A stretch of DNA of 45,585 nucleotides from an uncultured Ulvibacter sp. Its GTDB lineage: Bacteria; Bacteroidota; Bacteroidia; Flavobacteriales; Flavobacteriaceae. A model generated the notes under the pieces. That model worked only from the letters and a program-made list of their open reading frames with translations. It made no database searches and was not told the origin of the DNA. Below, piece by piece: positions 1-7,912 of the stretch. Location: positions 1 through 45,585 of the forward strand of contig CALIAF010000035.1 of NCBI GenBank assembly GCA_938041335.1. The letters are read 5' to 3'. Numbering within the stretch: position 1 is the stretch's first letter; each line of letters starts with the position of its first letter. The position numbers were made by a program, and so were the translations under genes.

Positions 1-2
1 CT

Positions 3-272
3 GGTCAGCCCGACTGGGCAACGGTATATATAGGCTATCGAGGGCGTGCATTGGAGCACGCAAGCCTGTTGCGCTACCTGATTGCTTTTCGCAAGCATCA
101 GGAATTCCACGAGCAGTGTGTGGAGCGAATGTTTATTGATATCCATGAGCTGATAAGCCCGGAATTTCTGGAGATACAGGCCTTTTATACGCGCAGAGGT
201 GGTCTTGATATCAACCCGTTTCGCAGTACCGATCAACACCCGATACCGCTTTCCAGAATGAATCGTCAGTAA
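3..272 (+). CDS. queF: QueF, NADPH-dependent 7-cyano-7-deazaguanine reductase, C-terminal fragment
   Basis: The open frame runs in from the left edge and stops at 270-272, so only the last 89 residues are present. It carries hallmark QueF stretches: QPDW near the start, [21 protein letters not shown], and [14 protein letters not shown] near the end. QueF reduces preQ0 to preQ1 in queuosine biosynthesis. The wording and the visibly higher GC resemble gammaproteobacterial long-form QueF, not the flavobacteria that make up the rest of the window. The catalytic Cys and Asp would lie in the missing N-terminal part. It sits directly upstream of the composite tRNA, and I infer that it does not belong to the same genome as the remainder. 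Confidence 0.85.
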   Translation, partial: GQPDWATVYIGYRGRALEHASLLRYLIAFRKHQEFHEQCVERMFIDIHELISPEFLEIQAFYTRRGGLDINPFRSTDQHPIPLSRMNRQ

Positions 273-328
273 TTCTGGTTGCCGCAAAATTCCCGCGTGA
301 CGGGACTGGAAACTGGCGGTGCTTATGG

Positions 329-342
329 TATTATGCGCGCCC
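329..342 (+). promoter_or_regulatory. Sigma70-type tRNA promoter, -10 and GC discriminator
   Basis: TATTAT at 329-334, preceded by TATGG, is followed by the GC-rich run GCGCGCCC just before the tRNA. This is the usual layout of stringently controlled tRNA promoters in proteobacteria. It is unlike the TAnnTTTG boxes seen elsewhere in the window, which agrees with a foreign left end. Confidence 0.45.
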
Positions 343-347
343 TCATC

Positions 348-432
348 GGTGAGGTGGCCGAGTGGTCGAAGGCGCTCGCCTGGAAAGCGTGTATACGGCA
401 ACGTATCGAGGGTTCGAATCCCTTCCTTTCTG
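348..432 (+). tRNA. Composite tRNA-Ser(GGA), hybrid of two genomes
   Basis: The anticodon is GGA (382-384) in the loop CTGGAAA, with a long variable arm and T loop TTCGAAT (413-419), as expected of tRNA-Ser. However, the 5' acceptor strand GGTGAGG (348-354) cannot pair with the 3' strand CCTTTCT (425-431). The anticodon stem CTCGC (375-379) against GCGTG (387-391) has a T-T mismatch at 376/390. Restoring either half gives a normal tRNA: GGTGAGG/CCTCACC in proteobacterial style, or AGAAAGG/CCTTTCT in flavobacterial style. The join therefore lies between 377 and 389, in sequence both parents share. CCA is not encoded. Confidence 0.85.
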
Positions 433-441
433 CATAGAGTA

Positions 442-480
442 CAAACCGCTTGCATCGTAGATGCAAGCGGTTTTGTTTTT
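442..480 (+). terminator. Rho-independent terminator of the tRNA
   Basis: A 13-bp perfect stem, 443-455 with 461-473 (loop CGTAG), is followed by TTTTGTTTTT. It lies 10 bases after the tRNA and belongs to the flavobacterial side of the junction. Confidence 0.85.
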
Positions 481-490
481 CAAAAAACGT

Positions 491-598
491 CAAAAGCCAA
501 AGCTTTTGTAAGGATTTTGAAAAACAAAACCGCAATCGCTCAAGCGATTGTACGGTTTGTATTGTCAGGTGGAGCAACCAAGGGATCATCATTAGATA
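491..598. repeat. Direct repeat copy 1 (about 108 bp)
   Basis: It is nearly identical to 624-731 (offset 133). It contains a small hairpin, CAAAAGC-CAAA-GCTTTTG, and a second imperfect one with arms AATCGCT and AGCGATT. It ends in a segment starting TTGTCAGGTGGA, which recurs near 39143. No coding sense is seen. Confidence 0.75.
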
Positions 599-623
599 CT
601 CCTAAATTGCATTAGGTTAAGAC

Positions 624-731
624 CAAAAGCCAAAGCTTTTGTAAGGATTTTAAAAAACAAAACCGCAATCGCCCAAGCGATTGTGCGGTTTGTATTGTCA
701 GGTGGAGCAACCAAGGGATCATTTTTAGATA
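624..731. repeat. Direct repeat copy 2 (about 108 bp)
   Basis: Second copy of the unit at 491-598, with only a few substitutions, some of which keep the stem pairing (copy 2 restores GCGG opposite CCGC). The 25 bases between the copies are unrelated. The rest of the gap to 1042 holds no gene that I can see, only a weak inverted repeat (836-844 with 879-887) and the promoter of the next operon. Confidence 0.75.
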
Positions 732-973
732 AATCACAGCCAACTATTTTTCAAGAAAATCAAAAAAATTACGACATTCGAAATAACGGCATACGAATCA
801 AAAATTCTGCTTTAAAATAAAATTAGGTAACACATCTAGTTATTAGAGGCTTAGGTTTTTATTAGGAGTGAATCTAAAAATAACTAGTTGTAATAAAACA
901 ATTTTTATTATTATTGTTGCTACAATTGAAGATGTGAGTTTAATCGATAAAATAGAGTCCTTGACTGATTATC

Positions 974-1005
974 TTGTTTATTCACATTTTTATTTTATAT
1001 CTTTA
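974..1005 (+). promoter_or_regulatory. Promoter of the exbB operon
   Basis: TTG at 974-976 and TATCTTTA at 998-1005 are separated by 21 bases. This fits the Bacteroidetes -33/-7 pattern and leaves a leader of roughly 35 bases before the ATG at 1043. Confidence 0.55.
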
Positions 1006-1042
1006 ACCTTTAACTATTAAATCAATCTTTAAGTCGATAGCA

Positions 1043-1846
1043 ATGAAAAAATTATTTTCTATTCTGGCAATTGCCGCATTAACCTTGGTAGGTTCAATTA
1101 ACGCCAACGCAGTTTCTAATCAAACTGCCCAATTATCTGCAAACATTTTGTTTTCTGCAGCAACAGTAACTTTTGTTCAAGCAGATGAAACAACAACTGC
1201 AGATGATGACAAAACTTTTCATCAAGAATTAAAGGAGCGCTTTGTAGAAGGGGGTCCTGGATTTATGGGAATTGTACTTTTATGTCTTATTTTAGGATTA
1301 GCAATTGCTATTGAAAGAATAATATATTTAAACTTATCTACTACAAATACGCAAAAATTAGCGCAAAATGTAGAAGACGCACTTAATAGCGGTGGTATTG
1401 AAGCAGCAAAAGAAGTTTGCAGAAATACTAAAGGTCCGGTAGCCTCAATTTACTATCAAGGTCTGGATAGAGCCGATGAAGGTTTAGAGTCAGCAGAAAA
1501 AGCTGTCGTAGCTTACGGTGGTGTTCAAATGGGACAATTAGAGAAAAACGTTTCTTGGGTATCGTTATTTATTGCACTAGCTCCTATGCTTGGGTTTATG
1601 GGTACGGTAATTGGAATGATTCAAGCCTTTGATAAAATTGCAGCAGCAGGTGATATGAATCCATCTCTTGTAGCGGGTGGTATTAAAGTAGCACTATTAA
1701 CAACTGTATTTGGTTTAATTGTAGCGATTATACTTCAGATTTTTTATAATTACATTATTGCTAAAATCGATAGTATCGTAAATAGCATGGAAGATGCATC
1801 TATTACTTTAATAGATATGTTATCAGACTACAAAAACAAGAAATAA
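1043..1846 (+). CDS. exbB: MotA/TolQ/ExbB-family proton channel subunit
   Basis: 267 residues. ExbB-type proteins form the pentameric inner-membrane channel that converts proton motive force into movement, here most likely for TonB-dependent outer-membrane uptake. It has an N-terminal hydrophobic signal-like segment (about 1-23), a helix at about 74-93, and the conserved pair at about 171-193 and 219-240 with the Gly-rich turn LGFMGTVIGM that marks the MotA_ExbB domain. The extra N-terminal extension is common in Bacteroidota homologues. It leads a tight operon with two ExbD-like genes downstream, which supports the assignment. GldL-type gliding motor proteins look different. Confidence 0.85.
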   Translation: MKKLFSILAIAALTLVGSINANAVSNQTAQLSANILFSAATVTFVQADETTTADDDKTFHQELKERFVEGGPGFMGIVLLCLILGLAIAIERIIYLNLSTTNTQKLAQNVEDALNSGGIEAAKEVCRNTKGPVASIYYQGLDRADEGLESAEKAVVAYGGVQMGQLEKNVSWVSLFIALAPMLGFMGTVIGMIQAFDKIAAAGDMNPSLVAGGIKVALLTTVFGLIVAIILQIFYNYIIAKIDSIVNSMEDASITLIDMLSDYKNKK

Positions 1847-1867
1847 TCTTATAAAACCAATATTGTA

Positions 1868-2320
1868 ATGGGTTTACATAAAATAATTAAAATTATTGGA
1901 TTGCTCCTTTGTGTGGCAAGTATTATCTTTTTTGTGATGATCTTGAACATAGGCGATCTTAATATTCAAGAGAGTTTTGAGGCAGGAACAGACGTTTCTA
2001 GCGTAAATTGGGCAATTTATACTGCCTATATAATGCTAGCTATTATTGTGTTATTTGTACTTGTTTTTGTTTTAAAAGGGATATTTGCAGGTAACGTAAA
2101 AAAGACATTATTGTCTATAGGTGGATTCCTACTTGTAGGTGTTATATCTTATGTGTTAGCATCTAATAGTATAGAGGGCTTACCAGAGTATGATGGAAAA
2201 ATGATTACGCCTGGTGCTTCAAAATGGGTTGGAGCAGGAATTATAACATTTTATATCCTAGGTATTGTTGCCATTGGTGCAATGGTATATAGCGGGATTA
2301 AAAAGTTAACAAACAGATAA
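1868..2320 (+). CDS. Small four-helix membrane protein in the Exb operon
   Basis: 150 residues with about four predicted membrane segments (roughly 6-26, 48-72, 80-99 and 122-143), short loops and a basic C-terminus. I recognise no named domain. It sits between exbB and the first exbD, 21 bases after one and 3 bases before the other, so it is co-translated with a proton-channel complex. By position it may be an accessory or regulatory membrane subunit of this Exb system; that is inference from context only. Confidence 0.7.
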   Translation: MGLHKIIKIIGLLLCVASIIFFVMILNIGDLNIQESFEAGTDVSSVNWAIYTAYIMLAIIVLFVLVFVLKGIFAGNVKKTLLSIGGFLLVGVISYVLASNSIEGLPEYDGKMITPGASKWVGAGIITFYILGIVAIGAMVYSGIKKLTNR

Positions 2321-2323
2321 TTT

Positions 2324-2950
2324 ATGGCAAGAAGATCCACACCAGAAGTAAATGCGGGATCGATGGCAGATATTGCATTCCTGTTACTTATCTTTTTCTT
2401 AGTTACAACAACTATTGAGAAGGATAAAGGGATAGCACGTCAATTGCCACCTATTGAGCCGCCAACGGAGAAACCTCCAATTATCAAGGAGAAAAATTTA
2501 TTTATTGTTAATGTAAATAAAGAAGATCAACTATTAGTTGAGGAGAAACTGATGGACATTAAAAACCTGCGTCAAGCGGCTATAGATTTTCTAGACAATG
2601 GTGGTGCAATTTCAGGAAGTCCTGAGTATTGTTCTTATTGTAAGGGAAGTCGCGATAAAGCGTCGTCAGATAATCCAGGGAAAGCTGTAATTTCGGTGCA
2701 GAATGATAGGCTTACGAGTTATTCAATGTACATTACTGTGCAGAATGAATTAGTTGCCGCGTATAATTTCTTAAGAAACCGAGAGTCTCAACGAAAATTT
2801 GGCTGGAAGTTTACAGACATTAAAGCGGGTATTGCTTCGGGTGATATAGATGAAGATGACGCGGATAAGTACAAACCTAAATTAGAGGAAATTCAAGAAT
2901 TATTCCCTTTACTATTATCAGAAGCAGAACCGAAAAAATCTGGTTCATAA
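2324..2950 (+). CDS. exbD: ExbD/TolR-family biopolymer transport protein (first copy)
   Basis: 208 residues. Its single N-terminal membrane helix begins with SMADIAFLLLIFFLVTTT and contains the Asp that carries protons in ExbD/TolR proteins. The rest is periplasmic. It is longer than standard ExbD (about 140 residues) and contains an unusual insert with a Cys-x2-Cys motif (EYCSYCKG, about residue 105) and an acidic C-terminal stretch. It starts 3 bases after the preceding gene and is followed 11 bases later by a second exbD, giving two ExbD types per channel operon, which is common in Bacteroidota. Confidence 0.85.
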   Translation: MARRSTPEVNAGSMADIAFLLLIFFLVTTTIEKDKGIARQLPPIEPPTEKPPIIKEKNLFIVNVNKEDQLLVEEKLMDIKNLRQAAIDFLDNGGAISGSPEYCSYCKGSRDKASSDNPGKAVISVQNDRLTSYSMYITVQNELVAAYNFLRNRESQRKFGWKFTDIKAGIASGDIDEDDADKYKPKLEEIQELFPLLLSEAEPKKSGS

Positions 2951-2960
2951 TATTGTAACT

Positions 2961-3434
2961 ATGTCAAAATTTAAAAATAAAAAAGGAGGAGAATTACCTG
3001 CGGTGAATACGGCATCTTTACCAGATATTGTATTTATGCTACTTTTTTTCTTTATGGTTGTTACCGTGTTAAGAAAGAATGACCTATTAGTTAAAAACGA
3101 ACTCCCTAAGGCAGATCAAATTGAGAAGCTACAAAAGGATGTTGCCGTTTTTGTATATGCAGGAAAACCTAGTGCTCGTTACGAATCGCAATATGGTACA
3201 GAGGGTAAAATTCAAATTGGAGATAAGTATACAGATATTAAAAATTTGAAACCGGTACTGGAAGAAAAAAGACAAGCACTACCACCAATACTGCAGTCAA
3301 AAATAATGGTTGCCCTTAAGGTAGACAAAGAAACAAATACTGGAATTGTTACAGATATTAAACAAACCTTGCGTGAGTTGAACATGCTTAAAATAATTTA
3401 TATCACTGCTCCTGGTAGTGAATTAGAAAATTAG
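2961..3434 (+). CDS. exbD: ExbD/TolR-family biopolymer transport protein (second copy)
   Basis: 157 residues with the typical ExbD layout: a basic N-terminus, one helix containing the proton-carrying Asp (SLPDIVFMLLFFFMVVTV, about 20-37), and a periplasmic domain ending in a conserved-looking segment, VTDIKQTLRELNMLKIIYIT, that resembles the ExbD peptidoglycan or TonB-facing fold. It lacks the Cys pair of the first copy. It is the last gene before a strong terminator, so the four-gene Exb unit ends here. Confidence 0.87.
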   Translation: MSKFKNKKGGELPAVNTASLPDIVFMLLFFFMVVTVLRKNDLLVKNELPKADQIEKLQKDVAVFVYAGKPSARYESQYGTEGKIQIGDKYTDIKNLKPVLEEKRQALPPILQSKIMVALKVDKETNTGIVTDIKQTLRELNMLKIIYITAPGSELEN

Positions 3435-3460
3435 TATTTGTCTCATAAAACAATTTAAAA

Positions 3461-3490
3461 ACGCCTTGTATGTACAAGGCGTTTTTTTTG
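3461..3490 (+). terminator. Terminator of the Exb operon
   Basis: The stem ACGCCTTG/CAAGGCGT (3461-3468 with 3475-3482, loop TATGTA) is followed by eight T. It separates the Exb genes from the PorT-like gene, whose start follows within 45 bases. Confidence 0.9.
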
Positions 3491-3513
3491 TTTCTATTAG
3501 CACCTAATTAAAG

Positions 3514-3521
3514 TATATTTA
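3514..3521 (+). promoter_or_regulatory. -7 box placed four bases before a GTG start
   Basis: TATATTTA at 3514-3521, with TTTG ending at 3490 (23-base spacing), and then TACC and the GTG at 3526. With this geometry transcription would begin at or next to the start codon. Confidence 0.5.
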
Positions 3522-3525
3522 TACC

Positions 3526-4221
3526 GTGCAAAAAATAATCGCCCTACTCATTTGCTTTACTTCATTATCAGCCTTGGGACAACAGGTTGTTAATGATAGT
3601 ATCCCTATAGACTATGAATATAGAGAAGATCAATTTTATTTTAATCTAACATATAACCTAGTTCGCGGGGTTCCAAATGACGTAAATGTAAGAGGCTTTA
3701 CCGGTGGTTTGGGCTTTGGCTTTGTTAGAGATATGCCAATTAACAAAAGACGCAACCTAGCGCTAGGTCTAGGTGCTGGTTTCTCATTTAATAGATATGG
3801 TCAAAATTTATTTATTGGTGAAGATGAAAATGAAAATACAATCTTTAGTGTACTTGAAGGTAATACAGATTATGATATAAATAGATTTACTACTGCATCT
3901 TTAGAAATGCCGCTAGAAATAAGGTGGCGTACATCTACGGGTGAAAAATATAAGTTTTGGCGTGTTTATACAGGGCTAAGAGTAGGCTATACTTTCTGGT
4001 ATAAAAGCTACTTTACACAAGATAATAATAAAGTATCACAAACTAATATTTCAGAATTTCAACCCATAAGTTTAACGCCAACTTTTAGTTTTGGGTTCAA
4101 TAAAATTAACTTTTTTGCAAGCTATACGATAACTCCTTTTTTTAAAGATGGCCAGACGGATATAGGCGAAGAAGTAGGGTTTAATCCTTTGAAACTTGGG
4201 TTTATTTTCTACATATTATAA
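3526..4221 (+). CDS. PorT-family outer membrane beta-barrel protein
   Basis: 231 residues starting with GTG. A signal peptide (about 1-18, ending ALGQ) is followed by alternating hydrophobic and aromatic strands typical of an eight-stranded barrel, ending in an aromatic or hydrophobic residue pattern (LGFIFYIL). It resembles the PorT-like family associated with type IX secretion and gliding in Bacteroidota, but I cannot tell whether it is PorT itself or a paralogue. There is no in-frame ATG at a sensible place upstream, and the only promoter-like box lies four bases before the GTG, so I keep this start. It converges with the next gene and overlaps its end by 6 bases. Confidence 0.65.
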   Translation: MQKIIALLICFTSLSALGQQVVNDSIPIDYEYREDQFYFNLTYNLVRGVPNDVNVRGFTGGLGFGFVRDMPINKRRNLALGLGAGFSFNRYGQNLFIGEDENENTIFSVLEGNTDYDINRFTTASLEMPLEIRWRTSTGEKYKFWRVYTGLRVGYTFWYKSYFTQDNNKVSQTNISEFQPISLTPTFSFGFNKINFFASYTITPFFKDGQTDIGEEVGFNPLKLGFIFYIL

Positions 4222-4821
4222 CCAGTTAGAAACTAAAATTACCTGCGGAAATACTCCAATAACAAAGCCAGTAATTAATTCTATCGATGTATGAGATTTG
4301 GTGTGAAGTCGAGAGCTGGCTACCCATCCATTTGCTATAAAAGCGAATGCCATCCAAACTAATAGATTAATCTCATAGTGAATGCTGAGCATAATAATAA
4401 ATACGCTTAGACCTGCAATTCCCATTTGGTGAAGGCTTACTTTAAAATTAAAAAACACGAGTATCAATGCCGTTAACGTGGTAAAAAGTACCCCAAGAAA
4501 AAAATAATACAAGGCCATATTGTCATAAGGATGAAAAACAAATTTTAAAAGCATCAATAATAATATACATTGTATCATTAATGGAAGTTTCCGCTCTGCA
4601 ACAATTTTAAGATGAATGCTGGTCAAAACACCAAAATTTTTAAGTAGAAAAAACAGTACAAGTGGGATTGCAATCGTTACAATAGATACCACTATGAGAT
4701 GGCTAACAATGATTTCCTGCTGTAAAAAACGAGGTGTGACCGTGTAATAGAAAATCAACCCTAATAGCGGCATAAGTAAAGGGTGAAAAATGTAAGCGCC
4801 AGCTCTTAAAAAAACACTCAT
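4216..4821 (-). CDS. PAP2-like integral membrane protein
   Basis: 201 residues, with about six membrane segments. The C-terminal part has SRLHTKSHTSIE, which fits the PAP2 phosphatase signature SR-x5-H-x3-D with Glu in place of the last Asp. An earlier SLHQ may stand for the PSGH motif, and an ERKLP segment may stand for the Lys/Arg motif. So it is either a divergent lipid phosphatase or a relative that has lost activity. Its ATG overlaps the rpoN stop codon (TAATG), so it is translationally coupled to rpoN. Confidence 0.6.
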   Translation of the reverse strand: MSVFLRAGAYIFHPLLMPLLGLIFYYTVTPRFLQQEIIVSHLIVVSIVTIAIPLVLFFLLKNFGVLTSIHLKIVAERKLPLMIQCILLLMLLKFVFHPYDNMALYYFFLGVLFTTLTALILVFFNFKVSLHQMGIAGLSVFIIMLSIHYEINLLVWMAFAFIANGWVASSRLHTKSHTSIELITGFVIGVFPQVILVSNWL

Positions 4822-6281
4822 TAGATTTCTTTTCTCAATCGTGCAACTGGTAAGTCAAGTTGTTCTCTGTATTTAGCAATAGTACGACGCGCAATAGGAT
4901 AGCCTTTTTCTTTTAAGATTTTAGCAAGTTTGTCATCAGTGAGTGGTTTACGCTTGTCTTCTTCGGAAACAGTAATCTCCAGAATTTTTTTAATTTCACG
5001 TGTAGAAACTTCTTCACCTTGATCATTAGTCATAGATTCACTGAAAAACTCTTTTATTAATTTGGTCCCGTAAGGAGTGTCTACGTATTTACTATTTGCA
5101 ACACGCGATACCGTAGAGACATCCATATTTATTTTATCTGCAATGTCTTTAAGAATCATTGGTTTTAAATTACGCTCATCTCCAGTAAGAAAGAATTCTT
5201 TTTGATGGTGCATAATTGAGTTCATGGTAACGAATAAAGTCTGCTGACGTTGTTGTATGGCCTCTATAAACCATTTTGCAGCATCTAATTTCTGCTTGAT
5301 AAACATTACCGCATCTTTTTGTGATTTTGTCTTTTTCTTAGTCTCCTTATAGCCCTTAAGCATGTTGTTGTATTCTCGTGATACATGTAATTCTGGGGCA
5401 TTCCTTCCATTAAGAGTAAGATCTAATTCCCCTTCTACAATACGAATAGCAAAATCTGGCACTACGTGCTCTACCATACGATTATTGCCAACTACCGCTC
5501 CACCGGGTTTAGGGTTTAGGGTTTCGATTTCATGAATTGCATCACGCAATTGGTCTTCGGTGATATCAAATTTTGATAACAGTTTTTTATAATGCTTTTT
5601 AGAAAAATGCTCAAAGGCATCTGTAATTATAGCGTTTGCAAGGGCTACATCTGGGTTTTGCTCCCGACGTTTTAATTGTAACAATAAACACTCCTGCAAA
5701 CTACGTGCACCCACACCTGCTGGATCTAGTTCTTGTACTTTTTCCAGTACATGTTCCACTTTTTCTTCAGAGGTATATACGTTTTGGGTAAAGGCAAGAT
5801 CATCTACGATGTCTTGAATATCTCTTCTTATGTACCCAGCTTCATCTACACTACCTACCAAAAATTTTGCAATCTCTCGTTCTTCGTCATCAAGTCTATA
5901 CGTGTTTAATTGTGCTAATAAATGCTGATTAAAGGACATGCCAGCTGCATAGGGCATTCGGGTATCATCATCATCTGCGCTGTAGTTATTTGCAGACAAC
6001 TTATAACTAGGCACCTCGTCATCACTTAGATAATCATCTACATTAATTTCGGTTTCAATAGTATCATTTCCATCGTCAAAATCCTCGTCATAGTTGTCAT
6101 CAAGATCATCGTCAAATTTTTCTTCTTCTTCCTTCCCACCTTCTAGTGCAGGATTTTCGTTCATCTCTTGCGAAATACGTTGCTCAAAAGCTTGCGTAGG
6201 TAGCTGTATCAGCTTCATAAGCTGAATCTGCTGCGGCGAGAGCTTCTGGGATAATTTAAAATTAAGTTGTTGTCTGAGCAT
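4821..6281 (-). CDS. rpoN: RNA polymerase sigma-54 factor
   Basis: 486 residues. Region I at the N-terminus is Gln/Leu-rich (KLSQKLSPQQIQLMKLIQLP). It is followed by a strongly acidic region II (about 50-105), the core-binding region, and at about 464-473 the RpoN box ARRTIAKYRE that reads the -24 element. All parts needed for a working sigma-54 are present. It needs an AAA+ activator, and none is encoded in this window. It lies between asnS (upstream, separated by a terminator) and the PAP2-like gene, which overlaps its stop. I saw no convincing -24/-12 promoter here. Confidence 0.95.
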   Translation of the reverse strand: MLRQQLNFKLSQKLSPQQIQLMKLIQLPTQAFEQRISQEMNENPALEGGKEEEEKFDDDLDDNYDEDFDDGNDTIETEINVDDYLSDDEVPSYKLSANNYSADDDDTRMPYAAGMSFNQHLLAQLNTYRLDDEEREIAKFLVGSVDEAGYIRRDIQDIVDDLAFTQNVYTSEEKVEHVLEKVQELDPAGVGARSLQECLLLQLKRREQNPDVALANAIITDAFEHFSKKHYKKLLSKFDITEDQLRDAIHEIETLNPKPGGAVVGNNRMVEHVVPDFAIRIVEGELDLTLNGRNAPELHVSREYNNMLKGYKETKKKTKSQKDAVMFIKQKLDAAKWFIEAIQQRQQTLFVTMNSIMHHQKEFFLTGDERNLKPMILKDIADKINMDVSTVSRVANSKYVDTPYGTKLIKEFFSESMTNDQGEEVSTREIKKILEITVSEEDKRKPLTDDKLAKILKEKGYPIARRTIAKYREQLDLPVARLRKEI

Positions 6282-6311
6282 TGTTTTTCTTCTGAAATAC
6301 TAAGGTAAAAA

Positions 6312-6347
6312 AAAACCAGCTATGACTTGAGTATTAAAGCTGGTTTT
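6312..6347 (-). terminator. Terminator of asnS
   Basis: The stem AAAACCAGCT/AGCTGGTTTT (6312-6321 with 6338-6347), read on the minus strand, is followed by a run of T (complement of the A run at 6307-6315). It stands between asnS and rpoN. Confidence 0.85.
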
Positions 6348-6384
6348 AATAAAATATTATGTTTCCGTAGTGTGAAAATGGATA

Positions 6385-7827
6385 CTAAAACTCTGCATTA
6401 CCAGGAGTTCTAGGGTAAGGGATGACATCTCTAATGTTCCCCATGCCTGTTACAAACTGCACAAGACGTTCAAAACCAAGACCGAAACCACTATGCACGC
6501 AAGTACCAAATTTTCTTAAATCAAGATACCAATACAGTTCATCTTTTGGAATACCCATGGTTTCCATTTTTTGAAGCAACACATCATAGCGTTCTTCACG
6601 CTGAGAACCACCTACAATCTCACCAATTCCTGGAAATAACACATCCATAGCTCGTACTGTCTTACCGTCATCATTGAGACGCATATAGAACGATTTTATA
6701 TCTGCCGGGTAATCAAAAAGTATCACAGGACACTTAAAGTGTTTTTCTACTAAAAAGCGTTCGTGTTCACTCTGTAAATCTGCACCCCATTCATTTATAA
6801 GATATTTAAATTTCTTCTTCTTGTTAGGCTTACAGTTTCTTAAAATCTCAATGGCTTCTGTATAACTCACTCGTTTAAAGTTGTTTTCACCTATAAAGGC
6901 GAGCTTTTCGCGCAATGCCATCTCGCTTCTTTCTGCCTGTGGCTTCGTTTTCTCTTCGTCTAAAAGACGTTTTTCTAAAAACTCGAGATCATCTTGGCAA
7001 TTGTCTAAGGCATATTTTACAACATACTTTATAAAATCTTCTGCAAGATCCATATTCCCATCAAGATCACAAAAAGCAACCTCAGGTTCAATCATCCAAA
7101 ACTCTGCTAAGTGACGTGACGTATTGCTATTCTCTGCTCTAAACGTAGGGCCAAAGGTGTACACCTTTCCTAATCCCATAGCATAGGTTTCAGCTTCAAG
7201 TTGTCCACTTACCGTTAGGTTGGTTTCTTTCTCAAAAAAATCTTCTTTATAGTTCACATTTCCGTCGTCATCTAGCGGAGGATTAGTAGGAGGTAAAGCG
7301 GTAACTCTAAACATCTCACCAGCTCCTTCTGCATCACTTCCAGTAATTATAGGAGCGTTCATGTAGTAAAACCCGTTCTCTTGAAAGTATTGGTGTACCG
7401 CAAATGAAAGCTTAGAACGCAATCGCATCACTGCCCCAAAAGTGTTTGTACGCACTCTCAAGTGTGCTTGCTCACGCAGTTTTTCTAATGAATGACGTTT
7501 AGGAGATAGGATAGTTAACTTTACTTCTTCTGGATCTGCTGTACCTAAGACAGCTACTTTGGTAACTTGTATCTCTACAGATTGTCCTGCACCTTGGCTC
7601 TCAACAAGTGGTCCTGTTACCTCAATCGCTGCACCTGTAGTAATGTTTTTTAGTGTTTCTTCTTCAAAGTTTTCAAAGTCTACAACGCACTGTATATTTT
7701 TTATAGTAGATCCGTCATTGACAGCAATAAACCTATTGCTCCTAAACGAGCGCACCCAACCTCTAACGGTGACTTCATGCAGGCTTGCTTCAGATTTTAA
7801 AACGGTACTAATATCGGTATGTTTCAT
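6385..7827 (-). CDS. asnS: Asparaginyl-tRNA synthetase
   Basis: 480 residues, full length for bacterial AsnRS. It charges tRNA-Asn with asparagine in the cytoplasm. The N-terminal OB-fold anticodon-binding domain (about 1-110) contains [20 protein letters not shown]. The class II core has motif 2, [21 protein letters not shown] (split here for reading as [12 protein letters not shown] plus AEFWMIEPE), and motif 3, [15 protein letters not shown], near the C-terminus. A TATCTTTG box on the minus strand (7847-7854) lies 19 bases before the ATG. It is monocistronic, with a terminator of its own. Confidence 0.96.
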   Translation of the reverse strand: MKHTDISTVLKSEASLHEVTVRGWVRSFRSNRFIAVNDGSTIKNIQCVVDFENFEEETLKNITTGAAIEVTGPLVESQGAGQSVEIQVTKVAVLGTADPEEVKLTILSPKRHSLEKLREQAHLRVRTNTFGAVMRLRSKLSFAVHQYFQENGFYYMNAPIITGSDAEGAGEMFRVTALPPTNPPLDDDGNVNYKEDFFEKETNLTVSGQLEAETYAMGLGKVYTFGPTFRAENSNTSRHLAEFWMIEPEVAFCDLDGNMDLAEDFIKYVVKYALDNCQDDLEFLEKRLLDEEKTKPQAERSEMALREKLAFIGENNFKRVSYTEAIEILRNCKPNKKKKFKYLINEWGADLQSEHERFLVEKHFKCPVILFDYPADIKSFYMRLNDDGKTVRAMDVLFPGIGEIVGGSQREERYDVLLQKMETMGIPKDELYWYLDLRKFGTCVHSGFGLGFERLVQFVTGMGNIRDVIPYPRTPGNAEF

Positions 7828-7846
7828 GGTCTTATTTTAAAGAAAG

Positions 7847-7854
7847 CAAAGATA
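7847..7854 (-). promoter_or_regulatory. -7 box of asnS
   Basis: TATCTTTG on the minus strand matches the TAnnTTTG consensus exactly and leaves a 19-base gap to the ATG. The -33 element is not clear. Confidence 0.5.
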
Positions 7855-7912
7855 CTTTTTAATTGAGAAATATAAATCGGCTATTCCTTTTTTCTGAAAT
7901 ATGCTGGGGAGT

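Noticed and set aside
323-592. Minus-strand frame across the tRNA reading GFEPSIRCRIHAFQASAFDHS
   Set aside because: It is the translation of the tRNA complement and its terminator, a common false gene.
348-731. tRNA as an integration site of a genomic island
   Set aside because: No integrase or duplicated tRNA 3' end is present. The mismatched stems point to a chimera.
2324-2950. CSYCKG in ExbD as a thioredoxin-like active site
   Set aside because: A lone Cys pair without a thioredoxin fold is not enough; I keep it only as an oddity.
4821-6281. Sigma-54 promoters near rpoN or elsewhere in the window
   Set aside because: I found no TGGCAC-N5-TTGC-like pair that I would defend.
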